Positions 12,309-25,628 are shown, counted from the first letter of the stretch. The stretch is 64,000 nt of DNA from Sanderia malayensis (GCA_013076295.1 RQOL01000423.1:33704-97703); one strand, 5' to 3'. Notes: generated from the sequence alone by a model not told the origin. Numbers and translations are program-made.

Positions 12309-12813
12309 AGAACGACTCTGTTATTTCTAACAATGTTAATGTTTTTATTGAAAACAAAAATATTTCACTTCATAACACTCTTCAAATTCAAAGTTTCCTT
12401 AATAACATCTTGCCTGGTGGAAATCAGCTAGTTTCAATATATTTCCGTATTTTCCAACAATCCTATCTTTTGATATTTCAGAATTAACCCGGATCACATC
12501 ATCATATGAATTTTAGTAACACTTCCGGATAATGTAATATGAGAACATGACTTTTTCCTTTTCAAAACCAGGAGCACTCCTTTTGCTTTTTAAGGTTTCA
12601 TGGGTTTTTCATCCAATGACATTCAGCACACACATAACATTACTTTTTTGCTGCAATAATTAGAAATGATCTGTGTCACAGTGACCTAAAGAGAAACATT
12701 TGCTCTAGTAACCTAATTGTGATATTATTGTTGCGTGTACAAATATCTCTTTCTGGTGATATTATCTAAAAGAACAATGATTTTGCACATCAAAGTAACA
12801 TTGCTAGCAAAAT

Positions 12814-12895
12814 CGCTGTGAACAGGATTTGAACCTGTGAGGAAATATGCCATTTGATTTCAAGTCAAACACCTTAATCACTCGGCCATCACAGT
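12814..12895 (-). tRNA. tRNA-Ser(UGA), type B
   Basis: Type B; terminator present. Confidence 0.75.
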
Positions 12896-12997
12896 GTGTA
12901 TCATTTATAGAAGGACTTTGTTATTTCTAACCATGATAGTTTTTTTATTGAAAATATAAAGATTTCACATCAAAAGACTATTCAAATAAACAGTTTC

Positions 12998-13036
12998 ATT
13001 TCAAGTCAAACGCCTTAACCACTCGGCCATCACAGC
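12998..13036 (-). pseudogene. 5' half of tRNA-Ser
   Basis: Acceptor 5' strand, D-arm with intact GG, and the anticodon, then a fixed breakpoint to AT-rich sequence (AAATAAACAG). No B box. Confidence 0.82.
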
Positions 13037-13554
13037 GTGTATCATTTATAGAAGGACTCGGTTATTTCTAACAATGTTAGTGTTTTTATTGAAAACAAAA
13101 AGATTTCACATCATAACACTATTCAAATTCAAAGTTTCCTGAATACTATCTTGCCTGGTGGAAATCACCCAGTTTGAATATATTTCCGTATTTTCCAGCA
13201 ATTTTTTTTTTTGATATTTCAGAATTACCCATAATCACATCGTTATATGAATTTTAGTAACAGTTCCAGCTAAATGTAATATGAGAACATGGTTTTTTAC
13301 TTTTCAAAAGCAGGAGCACTCCTTTCGCTTTTTAAGGTTTCATGGGATTTTCATCCAATGACATTCATCAGACACATAGCATTACTTTTTGCTGCAATAA
13401 TGAGAAATGATCTGTGTCTCAGTGACCGAAGGAAAATCATCTGCTCTAGTAACCTAATTATGATATTATTGTTGTGTGTATAAATATCTCTTCCTGGTGA
13501 TATTATCTAAAAGAACAATGATTTTCCACATGAAAGTAACATAGCTAGCAAAAT

Positions 13555-13636
13555 CGCTGTGAACAGGATTTCAACCTGTGAGGGAATATTCCATTTGATT
13601 TCAAGTGAAACGCCTTAACCACTCGGCCATCACAGC
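13555..13636 (-). tRNA. tRNA-Ser(UGA), variant
   Basis: The plus strand reads GATTTCAACC where intact copies have GATTTGAACC, changing T-loop base 57. An anticodon-stem base is also changed (AAGTGAAAC). The terminator is present. Confidence 0.7.
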
Positions 13637-14154
13637 ATGTATCATTTATAGAAGGACTCTGTTATTTCTAACAATGTTAATGTTTTTATTGAAAACAAAA
13701 AGATTTGGCATCATAACACCATTCAAATTCAAAGTTTCCTTGATACTATCTTGCCTGGTGGAAATCACCCACTTTGAATATATTTCCGTATTTTACAACA
13801 ATCTCATTTTTTGATATTTCAGAATTAACCCGGATCACATCATCATATGAATTTTAGTAACACTTCCGGATAATGTAATATGAGAACATGATTTTTTCCT
13901 TTTCAAAACCAGGAGCACTCCTTTCGCTTTTTAAGGTTTCATGGGTTTTTCATCCAATGACATTCATCACGCACATAACATTACTTTTTTGCTGCAATAA
14001 TTAGAAATGATCTGTGTCACAGTGACCTAAAGAGAAACATTTGCTCTAGTAACCTAATTGTGATATTATTGTTGCGTGTACAAATATCTCTTTCTGGTGA
14101 TATTATCTAAAAGAACAATGATTTTGCACATCAAAGTAACATTGCTTGCAAAAT

Positions 14155-14236
14155 CGCTGTGAACAGGATTTGAACCTGTGAGGAAATATGCCATTTGATT
14201 TAAAGTCAAACACCTTAATCACTCGGCCATCACAGT
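14155..14236 (-). tRNA. tRNA-Ser(UGA)-like, type B with altered anticodon
   Basis: Type B. The plus strand reads GATTTAAAGTC instead of GATTTCAAGTC, so the anticodon becomes TTA rather than TGA. It recurs 4,583 bp on at 18738. Confidence 0.7.
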
Positions 14237-14754
14237 GTGTATCATTTATAGAAGGACTTTGTTATTTCTAACAATGTTAATGTTTTTATTGAAAACAAAA
14301 AGATTTCGCATCATAACACCATTCAAATTCAAAGTTTCCTTGATACTATCTTGCCTGGTGGGAATCACCCACTTTGAATATATTTCCGTATTTTCCAACA
14401 ATCCCATTTTTTGATATTTCAGAATTACCCATAATCACATCGTTATATGAATTTTAGTAACAGTTCCAGCTAAATGTAATATGAGAAAATGGCTTTTTCC
14501 TTTTCAAAAGCAGGAGCACTCCTTTCGCTTTTTAAGGTTTCATGGGATTTTCATCCAATGACATTCATCAGACACATAGCATTACTTTTTGCTGCAATAA
14601 TGAGAAATGATCTGTGTCTCAGTGACCGAAAGAAAATCATCTGCTCTAGTAACCTAATTATGATATTATTGTTGTGTGTATAAATATCTCTTCCTGGTGA
14701 TATTATCTAAAAGAACAATGATTTTCCACATCAAAGTAACATAGCTAGCAAAAT

Positions 14755-14836
14755 CGCTGTGAACAGGATTTAAACCTGTGAGGGAATATTCCATTTGATT
14801 TCAAGTCAAACGCCTTAACCACTCGGCCATCACAGC
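14755..14836 (-). tRNA. tRNA-Ser(UGA), type C
   Basis: Type C; terminator present. Confidence 0.74.
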
Positions 14837-15354
14837 ATGTATCATTTATAGAAGGACTCTGTTATTTCTAACAATGTTAATGTTTTTATTGAAAACAAAA
14901 AGATTTCGCATCATAACACCATTCAAATTCAAAGTTTCCTTGATACTATCTTGCCTGGTGGAAATCACCCACTTTGAATATATTTCCGTATTTTCAAACA
15001 ATCCCATTTTTTGATATTTCAGAATTAACCCGGATCACATCATCATATGAATTTTAGTAACACTTCCGGATAATGTAATATGAGAACATGATTTTTTCCT
15101 TTTCAAAACCAGGAGCACTCCTTTTGCTTTTTAAGGTTTCATGGGTTTTTCATCCAATGACATTCATCACACACATAACATTACTTTTTTGCTGCAATAA
15201 TTAGAAATGATCTGTGTCACAGTGACCTAAAGAGAAACATTTGCTCTAGTAACCTAATTGTGATATTATTGTTGCGTGTACAAATATCTCTTTCCGGTGA
15301 TATTATCTAAAAGAACAATGATTTTGCACATCAAAGTAACATTGCTTGCAAAAT

Positions 15355-15436
15355 CGCTGTGAACAGGATTTGAACCTGTGAGGAAATATGCCATTTGATT
15401 TCAAGTCAAACACCTTAATCACTCGGCCATCACAGT
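15355..15436 (-). tRNA. tRNA-Ser(UGA), type B
   Basis: Type B; terminator present. Confidence 0.75.
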
Positions 15437-15954
15437 GTGTATCATTTATAGAAGGACTTTGTTATTTCTAACAATGTTAATGTTTTTATTGAAAACAAAA
15501 AGATTTCACATCATAACACTATTCAAATTCAAAGTTTCCTTAATAACATCTTGCCTGGTGGAAATCAGCTAGTTTCAATATATTTCCGTATTTTCCAACA
15601 ATCCCATCTTTTGATATTTCAGAATTAACCCGGATCACATCATCGTATGAATTTTAGTAACACTTCCGGATAATGTAATATGAGAACATGATTTTTTCCT
15701 TTTCAAAACCAGGAGCACTCCTTTTGCTTTTTAAGGTTTCATGGGTTTTTCATCCAATGACATTCATCACACACATAACATTACTTTTTTGCTGCAATAA
15801 TTAGAAATGATCTGTGTCACAGTGACCTAAAGAGAAACATTTGCTCTAGTAACCTAATTGTGATATTATTGTTGCGTGTACAAATATCTCTTTCTGGTGA
15901 TATTATCTAAAAGAACAATGATTTTGCACATCAAAGTAACATTGCCAGCAAAAT

Positions 15955-16036
15955 CGCTGTGAACAGGATTTGAACCTGTGAGGAAATATGCCATTTGATT
16001 TCAAGTCAAACACCTTAATCACTCGGCCATCACAGT
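15955..16036 (-). tRNA. tRNA-Ser(UGA), type B
   Basis: Type B; downstream flank GCCAGC is private to this copy and its duplicate at 20538. Confidence 0.75.
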
Positions 16037-16137
16037 GTGTATCATTTATAGAAGGACTTTGTTATTTCTAACCATGATAGTTTTTTTATTGAAAATATAA
16101 AGATTTCACATCAAAAGACTATTCAAATAAACAGTTT

Positions 16138-16177
16138 CATTTCAAGTCAAACGCCTTAACCACTCGGCCATCACAGT
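16138..16177 (-). pseudogene. 5' half of tRNA-Ser
   Basis: Same breakpoint as the half at 12998. Confidence 0.82.
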
Positions 16178-16695
16178 GTGTATCATTTATAGAAGAACTT
16201 TGTTATTTCTAACAATGTTAATGTTTTTATTGAAAACAAAAAGATTTCGCATCATAACACCATTCAAATTCAAAGGTTCCTTGATACTATCTTGCCTGGT
16301 GGGAATCACCCACTTTGAATATATTTCCGTATTTTCCAACAATCCCATTTTTTGATATTTCAGAATTACCCATAATCACATCGTTATATGAATTTTAGTA
16401 ACAGTTCCAGCTAAATGTAATATGAGAACATGGCTTTTTCCTTTTCAAAAGCAGGAGCACTCCTTTCGCTTTTTAAGGTTTCATGGGATTTTCATCCAAT
16501 GACATTCATCAGACACATAGCATTACTTTTTGCTGCAATAATGAGAAATGATCTGTGTCTCAGTGACCGAAGGAAAATCATCTGCTCTAGTAACCTAATT
16601 ATGATATTATTGTTGTGTGTATAAATATCTCTTCCTGGTGATATTATCTAAAAGAACAATGATTTTCCACATCAAAGTAACATAGCTAGCAAAAT

Positions 16696-16777
16696 CGCTG
16701 TGAACAGGATTTGAACCTGTGAGGAAATATGCCATTTGATTTCAAGTCAAACACCTTAATCACTCGGCCATCACAGT
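16696..16777 (-). tRNA. tRNA-Ser(UGA), type B
   Basis: Type B placed next to a type C spacer, so the monomer is a hybrid. Confidence 0.75.
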
Positions 16778-17416
16778 GTGTATCATTTATAGAAGGACTT
16801 TGTTATTTCTAACAATGTTAATGTTTTTATTGAAAACAAAAAGATTTCACATCATAACACTATTCAAATTCAAAGTTTCCTTAATACTATCTTGCCTGGT
16901 GGAAATCACCCAGTTTGCATATATTACCGTATTTTCTATTCTAGTTTTTATTGAAAACAAAAAGATTTCGCATCATAACACCATTCAAATTCAAAGTTTC
17001 CTTGATACTATCTTGCCTGGTGGAAATCACCCACTTTGAATATATTTCCTTATTTTCCAATAATCCCATTTTTTGATATTTCAGAATTAACCCTGATCAC
17101 ATCATCATATGAATTTTAGTACCAGTTCCAGCTAAATGTAATATGAGAACATGGTTTTTTCCTTTTCAAAACCAGGAGCACTCCTTTTGCTAATTAAGGT
17201 TTCATGGGTTTTTCATCCAATGACATTCATCACACACATAGCATTACTTTTTGCTCCAATAATCAGAAATGATCTGTGTGACAGTGACCTAAGGGGAATC
17301 ATCTGCTCTAGTAACCTAATGATGATATTATTGTTGCGTGTACAAATATCTCTTTCTGGTGATATTATCTAAAAGAACAATGATTTTGCACATCAAAGTA
17401 ACATTGCTTGCAAAAT

Positions 17417-17498
17417 CGCTGTGAACAGGATTTGAACCTGTGAGGAAATATGCCATTTGATTTCAAGTCAAACACCTTAATCACTCGGCCATCACAGT
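17417..17498 (-). tRNA. tRNA-Ser(UGA), type B
   Basis: Type B; follows a 720-bp monomer with internal duplication. Confidence 0.75.
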
Positions 17499-18016
17499 GT
17501 GTATCATTTATAGAAGGACTTTGTTATTTCTAACAATGTTAATGTTTTTATTGAAAACAAAAAGATTTCGCATCATAACACCATTCAAATTCAAAGTTTC
17601 CTTGATACTATCTTGCCTGGTGGGAATCACCCACTTTGAATATATTTCCGTATTTTCCAACAATCCCATTTTTTGATATTTCAGAATTACCCATAATCAC
17701 ATCGTTATATGAATTTTAGTAACAGTTCCAGCTAAATGTAATATGAGAACATGGCTTTTTCCTTTTCAAAAGCAGGAGCACTCCTTTCGCTTTTTAAGGT
17801 TTCATGGGATTTTCATCCAATGACATTCATCAGACACATAGCATTACTTTTTGCTGCAATAATGAGAAATGATCTGTGTCTCAGTGACCGAAGGAAAATC
17901 ATCTGCTCTAGTAACCTAATTATGATATTATTGTTGTGTGTATAAATATCTCTTCCTGGTGATATTATCTAAAAGAACAATGATTTTCCACATCAAAGTA
18001 ACATAGCTAGCAAAAT

Positions 18017-18098
18017 CGCTGTGAACAGGATTTGAACCTGTGAGGAAATATGCCATTTGATTTCAAGTCAAAGACCTTAATCACTCGGCCATCACAGT
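18017..18098 (-). tRNA. tRNA-Ser(UGA), type B
   Basis: Type B with one further change near the D/anticodon stem junction (CAAAGACC on the plus strand). Confidence 0.73.
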
Positions 18099-18737
18099 GT
18101 GTATCATTTATAGAAGGACTTTGTTATTTCTAACAATGTTAATGTTTTTATTGAAAACAAAAAGATTTCACATCATAACACTATTCAAATTCAAAGTTTC
18201 CTTAATACTATCTTGCCTGGTGGAAATCACCCAGTTTGCATATATTACCGTATTTTCTATTCTAGTTTTTATTGAAAACAAAAAGATTTCGCATCATAAC
18301 ACCATTCAAATTCAAAGTTTCCTTGATACTATCTTGCCTGGTGGAAATCACCCACTTTGAATATATTTCCTTATTTTCCAATAATCCCATTTTTTGATAT
18401 TTCAGAATTAACCCTGATCACATCATCATATGAATTTTAGTACCAGTTCCAGCTAAATGTAATATGAGAACATGGTTTTTTCCTTTTCAAAACCAGGAGC
18501 ACTCCTTTTGCTAATTAAGGTTTCATGGGTTTTTCATCCAATGACATTCATCACACACATAGCATTACTTTTTGCTCCAATAATGAGAAATGATCTGTGT
18601 GACAGTGACCTAAGGGGAATCATCTGCTCTAGTAACCTAATGATGATATTATTGTTGCGTGTACAAATATCTCTTTCTGGTGATATTATCTAAAAGAACA
18701 ATGATTTTGCACATCAAAGTAACATTGCTTGCAAAAT

Positions 18738-18819
18738 CGCTGTGAACAGGATTTGAACCTGTGAGGAAATATGCCATTTGATTTAAAGTCAAACACCTTA
18801 ATCACTCGGCCATCACAGT
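18738..18819 (-). tRNA. tRNA-Ser(UGA)-like, type B with altered anticodon
   Basis: Duplicate of the copy at 14155, with the same anticodon change to TTA. Confidence 0.7.
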
Positions 18820-19337
18820 GTGTATCATTTATAGAAGGACTTTGTTATTTCTAACAATGTTAATGTTTTTATTGAAAACAAAAAGATTTCGCATCATAAC
18901 ACCATTCAAATTCAAAATTTCCTTGATACTATCTTGCCTGGTGGGAATCACCCACTTTGAATATATTTCCGTATTTTCCAACAATCCCATTTTTTGATAT
19001 TTCAGAATTACCCATAATCACATCGTTATATGAATTTTAGTAACAGTTCCAGCTAAATGTAATATGAGAAAATGGCTTTTTCCTTTTCAAAAGCAGGAGC
19101 ACTCCTTTCGCTTTTTAAGGTTTCATGGGATTTTCATCCAATGACATTCATCAGACACATAGCATTACTTTTTGCTGCAATAATGAGAAATGATCTGTGT
19201 CTCAGTGACCGAAAGAAAATCATCTGCTCTAGTAACCTAATTATGATATTATTGTTGTGTGTATAAATATCTCTTCCTGGTGATATTATCTAAAAGAACA
19301 ATGATTTTCCACATCAAAGTAACATAGCTAGCAAAAT

Positions 19338-19419
19338 CGCTGTGAACAGGATTTAAACCTGTGAGGGAATATTCCATTTGATTTCAAGTCAAACGCCTTA
19401 ACCACTCGGCCATCACAGC
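19338..19419 (-). tRNA. tRNA-Ser(UGA), type C
   Basis: Duplicate of the copy at 14755. Confidence 0.74.
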
Positions 19420-19937
19420 ATGTATCATTTATAGAAGGACTCTGTTATTTCTAACAATGTTAATGTTTTTATTGAAAACAAAAAGATTTCGCATCATAAC
19501 ACCATTCAAATTCAAAGTTTCCTTGATACTATCTTGCCTGGTGGAAATCACCCACTTTGAATATATTTCCGTATTTTCAAACAATCCCATTTTTTGATAT
19601 TTCAGAATTAACCCGGATCACATCATCATATGAATTTTAGTAACACTTCCGGATAATGTAATATGAGAACATGATTTTTTCCTTTTCAAAACCAGGAGCA
19701 CTCCTTTTGCTTTTTAAGGTTTCATGGGTTTTTCATCCAATGACATTCATCACACACATAACATTACTTTTTTGCTGCAATAATTAGAAATGATCTGTGT
19801 CACAGTGACCTAAAGAGAAACATTTGCTCTAGTAACCTAATTGTGATATTATTGTTGCGTGTACAAATATCTCTTTCCGGTGATATTATCTAAAAGAACA
19901 ATGATTTTGCACATCAAAGTAACATTGCTTGCAAAAT

Positions 19938-20019
19938 CGCTGTGAACAGGATTTGAACCTGTGAGGAAATATGCCATTTGATTTCAAGTCAAACACCTTA
20001 ATCACTCGGCCATCACAGT
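19938..20019 (-). tRNA. tRNA-Ser(UGA), type B
   Basis: Duplicate of the copy at 15355. Confidence 0.75.
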
Positions 20020-20537
20020 GTGTATCATTTATAGAAGGACTTTGTTATTTCTAACAATGTTAATGTTTTTATTGAAAACAAAAAGATTTCACATCATAAC
20101 ACTATTCAAATTCAAAGTTTCCTTAATAACATCTTGCCTGGTGGAAATCAGCTAGTTTCAATATATTTCCGTATTTTCCAACAATCCCATCTTTTGATAT
20201 TTCAGAATTAACCCGGATCACATCATCGTATGAATTTTAGTAACACTTCCGGATAATGTAATATGAGAACATGATTTTTTCCTTTTCAAAACCAGGAGCA
20301 CTCCTTTTGCTTTTTAAGGTTTCATGGGTTTTTCATCCAATGACATTCATCACACACAAAACATTACTTTTTTGCTGCAATAATTAGAAATGATCTGTGT
20401 CACAGTGACCTAAAGAGAAACATTTGCTCTAGTAACCTAATTGTGATATTATTGTTGCGTGTACAAATATCTCTTTCTGGTGATATTATCTAAAAGAACA
20501 ATGATTTTGCACATCAAAGTAACATTGCCAGCAAAAT

Positions 20538-20619
20538 CGCTGTGAACAGGATTTGAACCTGTGAGGAAATATGCCATTTGATTTCAAGTCAAACACCTTA
20601 ATCACTCGGCCATCACAGT
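20538..20619 (-). tRNA. tRNA-Ser(UGA), type B
   Basis: Duplicate of the copy at 15955. Confidence 0.75.
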
Positions 20620-20721
20620 GTGTATCATTTATAGAAGGACTTTGTTATTTCTAACCATGATAGTTTTTTTATTGAAAATATAAAGATTTCACATCAAAAG
20701 ACTATTCAAATAAACAGTTTC

Positions 20722-20760
20722 ATTTCAAGTCAAACGCCTTAACCACTCGGCCATCACAGT
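20722..20760 (-). pseudogene. 5' half of tRNA-Ser
   Basis: Duplicate of the half at 16138. Confidence 0.82.
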
Positions 20761-21278
20761 GTGTATCATTTATAGAAGAACTTTGTTATTTCTAACAATG
20801 TTAATGTTTTTATTGAAATCAAAAAAATTTCGCATCATAACACCATTCAAATTCAAAGTTTCCTTGATACTATCTTGCCTGGTGGGAATCACCCACTTTG
20901 AATATATTTCCGTATTTTCCAACAATCCCATTTTTTGATATTTCAGAATTACCCATAATCACATCGTTATATGAATTTTAGTAACAGTTCCAGCTAAATG
21001 TAATATGAGAACATGGCTTTTTCCTTTTCAAAAGCAGGAGCACTCCTTTCGCTTTTTAAGGTTTCATGGGATTTTCATCCAATGACATTCATCAGACACA
21101 TAGCATTACTTTTTGCTGCAATAATGAGAAATGATCTGTGTCTCAGTGACCGAAGGAAAATCATCTGCTCTAGTAACCTAATTATGATATTATTGTTGTG
21201 TGTATAAATATCTCTTCCTGGTGATATTATCTAAAAGAACAATGATTTTCCACATCAAAGTAACATAGCTAGCAAAAT

Positions 21279-21360
21279 CGCTGTGAACAGGATTTGAACC
21301 TGTGAGGAAATATGCCATTTGATTTCAAGTCAAACACCTTAATCACTCGGCCATCACAGT
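21279..21360 (-). tRNA. tRNA-Ser(UGA), type B
   Basis: Duplicate of the copy at 16696. Confidence 0.75.
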
Positions 21361-21999
21361 GTGTATCATTTATAGAAGGACTTTGTTATTTCTAACAATG
21401 TTAATGTTTTTATTGAAAACAAAAAGATTTCACATCATAACACTATTCAAATTCAAAGTTTCCTTAATACTATCTTGCCTGGTGGAAATCACCCAGTTTG
21501 CATATATTACCGTATTTTCTATTCTAGCTTTTATTGAAAACAAAAAGATTTCGCATCATAACACCATTCAAATTCAAAGTTTCCTTGATACTATCTTGCC
21601 TGGTGGAAATCACCCACTTTGAATATATTTCCTTATTTTCCAATAATCCCATTTTTTGATATTTCAGAATTAACCCTGATCACATCATCATATGAATTTT
21701 AGTACCAGTTCCAGCTAAATGTAATATGAGAACATGGTTTTTTCCTTTTCAAAACCAGGAGCACTCCTTTTGCTAATTAAGGTTTCATGGGTTTTTCATC
21801 CAATGACATTCATCACACACATAGCATTACTTTTTGCTCCAATAATCAGAAATGATCTGTGTGACAGTTACCTAAGGGGAATCATCTGCTCTAGTAACCT
21901 AATGATGATATTATTGTTGCGTGTACAAATATCTCTTTCTGGTGATATTATCTAAAAGAACAATGATTTTGCACATCAAAGTAACATTGCTTGCAAAAT

Positions 22000-22081
22000 C
22001 GCTGTGAACAGGATTTGAACCTGTGAGGAAATATGCCATTTGATTTCAAGTCAAACACCTTAATCACTCGGCCATCACAGT
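22000..22081 (-). tRNA. tRNA-Ser(UGA), type B
   Basis: Duplicate of the copy at 17417. Confidence 0.75.
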
Positions 22082-22599
22082 GTGTATCATTTATAGAAGG
22101 ACTTTGTTATTTCTAACAATGTTAATGTTTTTATTGAAAACAAAAAGATTTCGCATCATAACACCATTCAAATTCAAAGTTTCCTTGATACTATCTTGCC
22201 TGGTGGGAATCACCCACTTTGAATATATTTCCGTATTTTCCAACAATCCCATTTTTTGATATTTCAGAATTACCCATAATCACATCGTTATATGAATTTT
22301 AGTAACAGTTCCAGCTAAATGTAATATGAGAACATGGCTTTTTCCTTTTCAAAAGCAGGAGCACTCCTTTCGCTTTTTAAGGTTTCATGGGATTTTCATC
22401 CAATGACATTCATCAGACACATAGCATTACTTTTTGCTGCAATAATGAGAAATGATCTGTGTCTCAGTGACCGAAGGAAAATCATCTGCTCTAGTAACCT
22501 AATTATGATATTTTTGTTGTGTGTATAAATATCTCTTCCTGGTGATATTATCTAAAAGAACAATGATTTTCCACATCAAAGTAACATAGCTAGCAAAAT

Positions 22600-22681
22600 C
22601 GCTGTGAACAGGATTTGAACCTGTGAGGAAATATGCCATTTGATTTCAAGTCAAAGACCTTAATCACTCGGCCATCACAGT
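22600..22681 (-). tRNA. tRNA-Ser(UGA), type B
   Basis: Duplicate of the copy at 18017, with the same CAAAGACC variant. Confidence 0.73.
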
Positions 22682-23320
22682 GTGTATCATTTATAGAAGG
22701 ACTTTGTTATTTCTAACAATGTTAATGTTTTTATTGAAAACAAAAAGATTTCACATCATAACACTATTCAAATTCAAAGTTTCCTTAATACTATCTTGCC
22801 TGGTGGAAATCACCCAGTTTGCATATATTACCGTATTTTCTATTCTAGTTTTTATTGAAAACAAAAAGATTTCGCATCATAACACCATTCAAATTCAAAG
22901 TTTCCTTGATACTATCTTGCCTGGTGGAAATCACCCACTTTGAATATATTTCCTTATTTTCCAATAATCCCATTTTTTGATATTTCAGAATTAACCCTGA
23001 TCACATCATCATATGAATTTTAGTACCAGTTCCAGCTAAATGTAATATGAGAACATGGTTTTTTCCTTTTCAAAACCAGGAGCACTCCTTTTGCTAATTA
23101 AGGTTTCATGGGTTTTTCATCCAATGACATTCATCACACACATAGCATTACTTTTTGCTCCAATAATCAGAAATGATCTGTGTGACAGTGACCTAAGGGG
23201 AATCATCTGCTCTAGTAACCTAATGATGATATTATTGTTGCGTGTACAAATATCTCTTTCTGGTGATATTATCTAAAAGAACAATGATTTTGCACATCAA
23301 AGTAACATTGCTTGCAAAAT

Positions 23321-23402
23321 CGCTGTGAACAGGATTTGAACCTGTGAGGAAATATGCCATTTGATTTCAAGTCAAACACCTTAATCACTCGGCCATCACA
23401 GT
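23321..23402 (-). tRNA. tRNA-Ser(UGA), type B
   Basis: Last copy before the inserted TIR element. It sits at the position of the 18738 copy but keeps the normal TGA anticodon. Confidence 0.75.
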
Positions 23403-23697
23403 GTGTATCATTTATAGAAGGACTTTGTTATTTCTAACAATGTTAATGTTTTTATTGAAAACAAAAAGATTTCGCATCATAACACCATTCAAATTCAAAG
23501 TTTCCTTGATACTATCTTGCCTGGTGGGAATCACCCACTTTGAATATATTTCCGTATTTTCCAACAATCCCATTTTTTGATATTTCAGAATTACCCATAA
23601 TCACATCGTTATATGAATTTTAGTAACAGTTCCAGCTAAATGTAATATGAGAACATGGCTTTTTCCTTTTCAAAAGCAGGAGCACTCCTTTCGCTTT

Positions 23698-25224
23698 TTA
23701 AAGTGCCCCTACACCTTATTTTTTTATTGGCTAAAACTATAGATTCGAATGCGCTGATTCTGAATCCGTTTATATTTTTTTGATATGACAAGTAGTTTTT
23801 GAGATACGAGGCAACGCGTGCCACTTTTTCGTGGTCAACTTTTAGGGCCGTAATTTACCTACTATGACATCATAGTAGGTAAACTCCAATGTAGTGGCTG
23901 CTCGTTGTATTCAGTGGCGGCGGGCGTAGGCCTATATTCAGTACAATAAATAGTGTTTGCGATGCGCTTTTGTTGTGTCTCGTTATGTGTATTCGTGGGT
24001 ATTTGTGCAATTTTGGTGATCAGAATCGAATAGAAAGTTTCCATGAATTAACATTCTTTGTCGGATAGTAGTTCATGACAGTAGGGATTGCAGTGCCGAG
24101 GAATGCGAAGATGGCGAGGGGATAGGATTGATCGTATCGTAGAGCAAAGCAGATCGTTGATAGTGATACCGATGAAGGAAGGAGAAACCTGATGCATTTG
24201 ATGCCATTTGGCTGAGAACTCTTTCAGTCAAAGCCATGAAAGAGATGTGAGCAAGAAAAGAAATGTTGAAAGAAAACTTTCTGGGCATTTGACTAGATCT
24301 GAATTATTATCTTTTTGTTGTACTTGTGATGAAGCAAAAGTGTATATCAAAATTCAATATACGCAATAATTTAGGCCATCATATCCGTGTCAGTCTAAAC
24401 CTTTGGGGTTTGAGGAAGCTTGAAACGATTTGATTTTCATTTGGAACAGCAAGTGTAGAAAATCTGCAACACAATTCCTTATTACTACACATGAATTTCG
24501 TTATTGTGCCGAAATTATTGCGCTTTGTTGTTTGGTTTATTTCATTCATGATGAGGCGTCCATAGAATTTCTTCCGTCGTTGCGAATTGATGAAATCTAT
24601 CCATCTCCTTCTCCTCACAGTTTTAGGGCGATCATCCTGATAAAGCAGAATTTTGTGAAGCCATACAAATTTTGATTTATCGGGTGTATTTCCATGGGCT
24701 AGCAAAACACATCGATATGGCATCCCAGTTTTATCATCATGTTTTGATGCTCTTCTTGGCATCCCCGTTCCCGTACAGTTTTAACATTGCACGGCCCACG
24801 CCCGCCTCCACTGAGCACAACGAGCAGCCACTACATGGGAATTTTGTAATTCCTCCCCACAGCTGCAAACTCATCGCAAGCCTTTCAAATTTCAATGTCA
24901 TAATGCGCCGACCTGTTTCTAATCATCAAAGTCAAAAAAACAAATATCGAGTGCATCGTATGAGAGAAAATTGATGCCGGATTTGTTGCTTCAGTACGGG
25001 AAAATGAACGGGGCACAATGGCACCAACTATGATGTCATAGTAGGTAGATCCCAGTCCTAAAAGTTGACCACAAAAAATGGCGAAAATGACGAAACATCG
25101 ACACTTCCCCACGTTATAACTCGTTAACAAGACGTCAGATTTAAAAAATATTTTCGTATCTGAAATCAGCGAAGAAAGTTTTATCGATATAAAGAATAAA
25201 AAAATAAGGTGAGGGGCACTTTAA
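23698..25224. mobile_element. Non-autonomous DNA transposon (TIR element) inside the tRNA array
   Basis: It begins AGTGCCCCT and ends AGGGGCACT. Flanking TTAA (23698-23701 and 25221-25224) is present once in uninterrupted monomers, so it is a target duplication; TA with one more TIR base fits equally. The ends pair over ~28 bp. Subterminal inverted blocks follow: GGTCAACTTTTAG at ~23832 with its complement at ~25058, ACTATGACATCATAGTAGG near 23862 and 25030, and a GTAGTGGCTGCTCGTTGT block at ~23890 with its complement at ~24815. The 1,519-bp body encodes no transposase. TTAA would suggest piggyBac-like mobilisation and TA a Tc1/mariner-like one; the sequence does not decide. Confidence 0.85.
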
Positions 25225-25444
25225 GGTTTCATGGGCTTTTCATCGAATGACATTCATCACACACATAACATTACTTTTTTGTTGCAATAATTAGAAATGA
25301 TCTGTGTCACAGTGACCTAAAGAGAAACATTTGCTCTAGTAACCTAATTGTGATATTATTGTTGCGTGTACAAATATCTCTTTCTAGTGATATTATCTAA
25401 AAGAACAATGATTTTGCACATCAAAGTAACATTGCTTGCAAAAT

Positions 25445-25526
25445 CTCTGTGAACAGGATTTGAGCCTGTGAGGAAATATGCCATTTGATTTCAAGTCAAA
25501 CACCTTAATCACTCGGCCATCACAGT
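25445..25526 (-). tRNA. tRNA-Ser(UGA), type B, extra lesions
   Basis: First copy after the TIR element. Extra changes in the acceptor 3' end (CTCTGTG) and T-loop (TGAGCC); no TTTT directly after the gene is disturbed. Confidence 0.68.
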
Positions 25527-25628
25527 GTGTATCATTTATAGAAGGACTTTGTTATTTCTAACGATGCTAGTTTTTTTATTGAAAATATAAAGATTTCACA
25601 TCAAAAGACTATTCAAATAAACAGTTTC

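Larger units (their letters stand above)
14076..23240. repeat. Higher-order repeat: two near-identical 4,583-bp blocks
   Basis: tRNA copies at 14155, 14755, 15355, 15955, 16696, 17417 and 18017 recur exactly 4,583 bp later with the same private variants, for example TTTAAAGTC at 14200 and 18783. Inside each block a 1,321-bp dimer (600 + 721) also repeats, as at 16430/17751. A third partial block at ~26,030-28,800 matches ~20,760-23,530 at offset 5,270, which includes the inserted element. Confidence 0.88.

Noticed and set aside
23862..24974. Possible transposase in the TIR element (frames of 60-127 codons).
   Set aside because: None shows a DDE-type motif or resembles a transposase.
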